A DNA stretch of 33,193 nt from Wukongarchaeum sp048886645 (GTDB lineage: Archaea; Asgardarchaeota; Wukongarchaeia; Wukongarchaeales; Wukongarchaeaceae): contig JBHLKN010000013.1 in assembly GCA_048886645.1 (NCBI GenBank), positions 1-33,193 on the forward strand, read 5' to 3'. Shown here piece after piece: positions 30,966 to 33,193 of this stretch (positions within the stretch are counted from its first letter, which is position 1; each line of letters starts with the position of its first letter). The notes beneath the pieces were generated by a model that saw only the letters and a list, made by a program, of their open reading frames with translations, was not told the origin of the DNA and made no database searches. A program made the position numbers and the translations under genes.

Positions 30966-31694
30966 ATGGGGTTACGGGAAATAGAAGAAAAAATCCGCGT
31001 AAAGGCCGCGTATAAAAAGAAAAATGTAAAGCTCATGCTCGAAGAGTTAGGGACCCTACTTGAGAGTATGAAAGAACTCAAAAAACGTGTTAAAGCCTTT
31101 GAAGATAAGTGGGGTAAAGATATCAAAGAAGATAGAGAATTTTACGAGAAAATGGCCGAGATCAGGGAAGAGCTAGGGCTACCAGAAGAGGTCGGCGTCT
31201 TTAAGTGGAAAGAAAAACCAGGCACTTTAGAAAAACTTACGGGTAAAGGCAGCTTTTATGATCAGCTTGGAGTAGAAATCCTAGAAATGACCAAGGAACT
31301 AAAAGAAGAAAATGGAGGACTCATGGCCTTAGGCGAGGTTGTTCTTGAAACCAATAAAAGAAGGCCGGGAATGGTTGTAGCGCCAGGTTACATAGTGAAA
31401 GCTGTCGAAAAGTTAGCAGATGAAAAACTCATACCTGGGATAAAGAAGTTAAAATCTGGCGCAGAAATTGTCGAGTTCTTCCCCGTAAGTATGACGAGTG
31501 ATGGAATGGAGATCTTAAGCATTGCTGCGAAAACAGGATGGACTACCTTAGAACAAGTAATTATAAAAACGGAATGGAACAGAGAAAGGGCAAAAAGGGC
31601 ATTAGAAGCCTTAAAAGACGCGGAAATAGCAAGGGTGGATAAAAGCTATTCTGAAGGAGAAAAATACTACTTCCCTGGATTAGGAGGCCACTAA
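30966..31694 (+). CDS. vps22: ESCRT-II subunit Vps22 (EAP30/SNF8)
   Basis: A 242-residue EAP30-family protein when started at ATG 30966, which has GAGGAG 7 bases upstream; an ATG at 30942 inside the previous gene would add 8 residues. An N-terminal helical hairpin (residues 1-75, AAYKKKNVKLMLEEL onward) mirrors SNF8. GSFYDQLGVEILEMTKELK (96-114), followed by NGGLMALGEV, is the EAP30 signature. Two winged-helix domains follow (about 95-165 and 178-240), ending in KYYFPGL as in SNF8 (HYWLPAL). In eukaryotes Vps22, Vps36 and two Vps25 form ESCRT-II, which bridges ESCRT-I to ESCRT-III. No vps25 or vps36 gene is in the window, so this may form a simpler ESCRT-II or have partners elsewhere. Confidence 0.92.
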   Translation: MGLREIEEKIRVKAAYKKKNVKLMLEELGTLLESMKELKKRVKAFEDKWGKDIKEDREFYEKMAEIREELGLPEEVGVFKWKEKPGTLEKLTGKGSFYDQLGVEILEMTKELKEENGGLMALGEVVLETNKRRPGMVVAPGYIVKAVEKLADEKLIPGIKKLKSGAEIVEFFPVSMTSDGMEILSIAAKTGWTTLEQVIIKTEWNRERAKRALEALKDAEIARVDKSYSEGEKYYFPGLGGH

Positions 31695-32033
31695 AAAAGA
31701 TTCAATATCTTTCAACGATAACAATAAATGTTAACTATTCTTCCCTCCCATTTTCTTTCATTTTTTCCTCCTTATTTTTCATCATCATGTAGGGTTTTTT
31801 GTGAGTAAACTTTATAACGATTTTTTAACAAATTTTTAAAAATATAGGATGTCTTTGATCGGTGGAAGAATGGTGATGCCCTACCAATTTTAATTCCTGT
31901 AAAACAATATTTTGAATTTAAACAGAGTGTTTTTTCTCTCGATTTTTCACAAACAAACATTGCCTTTTTTAAGTCGTTTTTTGTTTTTGGCTTTTTTAAA
32001 TTTTTAAAATAATTAAACGAGGGGTATTTTTGT
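31695..32033. promoter_or_regulatory. Intergenic region before pheS
   Basis: 339 bases, AT- and T-rich. It includes pyrimidine-rich sequence after the vps22 stop that could terminate the operon, a TATA-like TTTTTAAAAATATA near 31836-31849, and another, TTTTTAAATTTTTAAAAT, shortly before the pheS ribosome binding site GAGGGG at 32020-32025. A 14-codon ORF after the first TATA has no good ribosome binding site. No RNA gene recognised. Confidence 0.4.
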
Positions 32034-33193
32034 ATGTCTTCGAAGGATGTAAAAACGGTCGAAGTTTCTATGAAAGGAAAAAAAATCATGGATTTCCTCC
32101 TTAAAGAAGGGAAAAGCGCTCAAAAGTATGTTGTGGGAGAAGTTGCAAAAGGGTTAGAGGAAGACCCTGAAAAGTTGATCCCAATAATTTCCGACCTTTC
32201 TAACAAGGGATTGTTAAAACTTTTTTCCGAGGAGGCTGAACGAGTTGAGTTAACCTCTGAAGGTCTCCTTTATGCTAAAGATGGTTTACCAGAGTGGAAT
32301 CTTTTAAAAATTTTGAGGGATAGAACGAAAAGAATTGAGGAAATAAGAGAAACTTTAGGGAAAAATGGTGCGAAAATAGGGTTAACATGGTGTATGCGTA
32401 ATAAATGGGTTAAGAGCAAAAAAACTGATAAAGGCGCTCTTTTTTCTGTAACTGCTGAAGGGTTGGAAGTTTTAGATAAAGGATTACTTGAACAGAAGCT
32501 TTTAGAAAAAATTGCCCAAAACCTTGTTTATTTATCCGATTTAACCTCAGAAGAAATAGGAATAATAGAGAAACTTTTGAGCAGAAATTTGGTTAAAAAG
32601 AAGATCGAAAGGAAATATTCACTTCTCTTGTCTGAAGCTCTGTTAGAGGGAAAGATAGAGCCTATTCTCGTAGTAACAGCTCTAGATCGGGATTTAATTC
32701 TTTCAGGAGAATGGAAAAAAGCACGGTTGAAAAGGTACAACTTGTCCGCTAGACCGCCTACAACCTATATTGCAAGAAAACAGCCATATTTAGCTTTTCT
32801 AGACGAGTTAAAGGCTAAACTGGTATCTTTAGGGTTCCAAGAGATGACTGGTCCTATAATAGAGCTTGAATTTTGGAACTTTGATGTCTTATATCAGCCT
32901 CAAGATCATCCTGCAAGAACTTGGAGTGACACATACTCTATAAAAAAACCAGCGAAAGGCAAACTACCCCTGGGTGGAATAGTGGAGCGTGTTAAATCCG
33001 CCCATGAAGATGGTTGTGGAACGGGTTCTACGGGTTGGCGTTATAAATGGAGCCCTGAAATCGCTGTAAAGCTCATGTTAAGAGCACAAGGTACCAGTCT
33101 CTCGGCAAGAACGCTACTCAAAGCAAAGCCTCCATCAAAATATTTCGCCATAGCAAGATGTTACAGACCGGACATCGTGGATGCGACCCATCT
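32034..33193 (+). CDS. pheS: Phenylalanyl-tRNA synthetase alpha subunit, 5' part
   Basis: The first 386 codons are visible; the gene runs off the right edge in frame. An N-terminal region of three winged-helix-like domains (residues about 1-215, typical of archaeal/eukaryotic PheS) is followed by the class II catalytic core: QPYLAFLDELKAKLVSLGF, then the motif 2 region with EFWNFDVLYQPQDHPARTWSD, the PheRS signature. The enzyme charges tRNA-Phe as an alpha2beta2 tetramer with PheT. ATG start at 32034, with GAGGGG about 8 bases upstream. Confidence 0.95.
   Translation, partial: MSSKDVKTVEVSMKGKKIMDFLLKEGKSAQKYVVGEVAKGLEEDPEKLIPIISDLSNKGLLKLFSEEAERVELTSEGLLYAKDGLPEWNLLKILRDRTKRIEEIRETLGKNGAKIGLTWCMRNKWVKSKKTDKGALFSVTAEGLEVLDKGLLEQKLLEKIAQNLVYLSDLTSEEIGIIEKLLSRNLVKKKIERKYSLLLSEALLEGKIEPILVVTALDRDLILSGEWKKARLKRYNLSARPPTTYIARKQPYLAFLDELKAKLVSLGFQEMTGPIIELEFWNFDVLYQPQDHPARTWSDTYSIKKPAKGKLPLGGIVERVKSAHEDGCGTGSTGWRYKWSPEIAVKLMLRAQGTSLSARTLLKAKPPSKYFAIARCYRPDIVDATH

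Noticed and set aside
31850..31894. A 14-codon leader peptide before pheS
   Set aside because: It contains a single Phe codon and lacks a ribosome binding site or attenuator-like hairpins, so there is no evidence of Phe-dependent attenuation.
1..33193. CRISPR arrays, insertion sequences, integrases, rRNA genes
   Set aside because: No regularly spaced repeats, transposase or integrase motifs, or rRNA-like sequence were seen on reading both strands.

Overview
The window is AT-rich, gene-dense archaeal chromosome and very probably comes from an Asgard archaeon. The case rests on eukaryote-signature genes packed near the right end: a ubiquitin-like protein ending in Gly-Gly, a RING-like zinc protein, a UEV/steadiness-box protein like Vps23 (TSG101), a Vps28, and an EAP30/Vps22 (SNF8) homologue. 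Roadblock, longin-like, SPFH-like and Yip1-like genes support it. Archaeal hallmarks are present as well: PriS/PriL primase, ribosomal protein eS26, archaeal HMG-CoA synthase with thiolase and DUF35 protein, ApgM, and tRNA genes with bulge-helix-bulge introns. The sequence does not let me name the lineage within Asgard.

Left part (1-9300): the 3' end of a LeuA/homocitrate-synthase-type gene; a class I aminotransferase; the mevalonate entry operon (HMG-CoA synthase, acetyl-CoA acetyltransferase, DUF35 protein); a tiny zinc ribbon; a charged coiled-coil protein; ApgM phosphoglycerate mutase; a PfkB sugar kinase; a roadblock protein; and eS26.

Middle (9300-24200): a PadR regulator with a helical-solenoid/beta-sandwich/coiled-coil protein; an SPFH-like membrane protein; a small membrane protein; two intron-containing tRNA-Arg genes (CCU and UCG) head-to-head with argS across an intergenic region carrying two tandem palindromes; thioredoxin and an NrdG-type radical SAM activase; a minus-strand primase cluster (priL, priS) with a longin/roadblock-like gene; a peptide-deformylase-like protein; a frameshifted corrinoid:CoM methyltransferase-family gene; a zinc-ribbon Yip1-like protein with a DUF2085 protein and an overlapping 39-residue CxxC ORF; and CooC with a second Yip1-like gene.

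Right part (24200-33193): a two-zinc-domain protein of unknown function, an acidic protein whose C-terminus resembles a steadiness box, a TIM-barrel hydrolase-like protein, the ubiquitin-like and RING genes on the minus strand, and, diverging from them, a coiled-coil gene followed by vps23 - vps28 - small unknown gene - vps22. The window closes inside pheS. The likely shared theme of the right part is ubiquitin-linked ESCRT membrane remodelling, with a ubiquitin-binding E2-like adaptor that lacks the catalytic cysteine. No E1, no catalytic E2, no JAMM protease and no ESCRT-III/Vps4 genes lie in this window, so they must be elsewhere in the genome if the pathway is complete.
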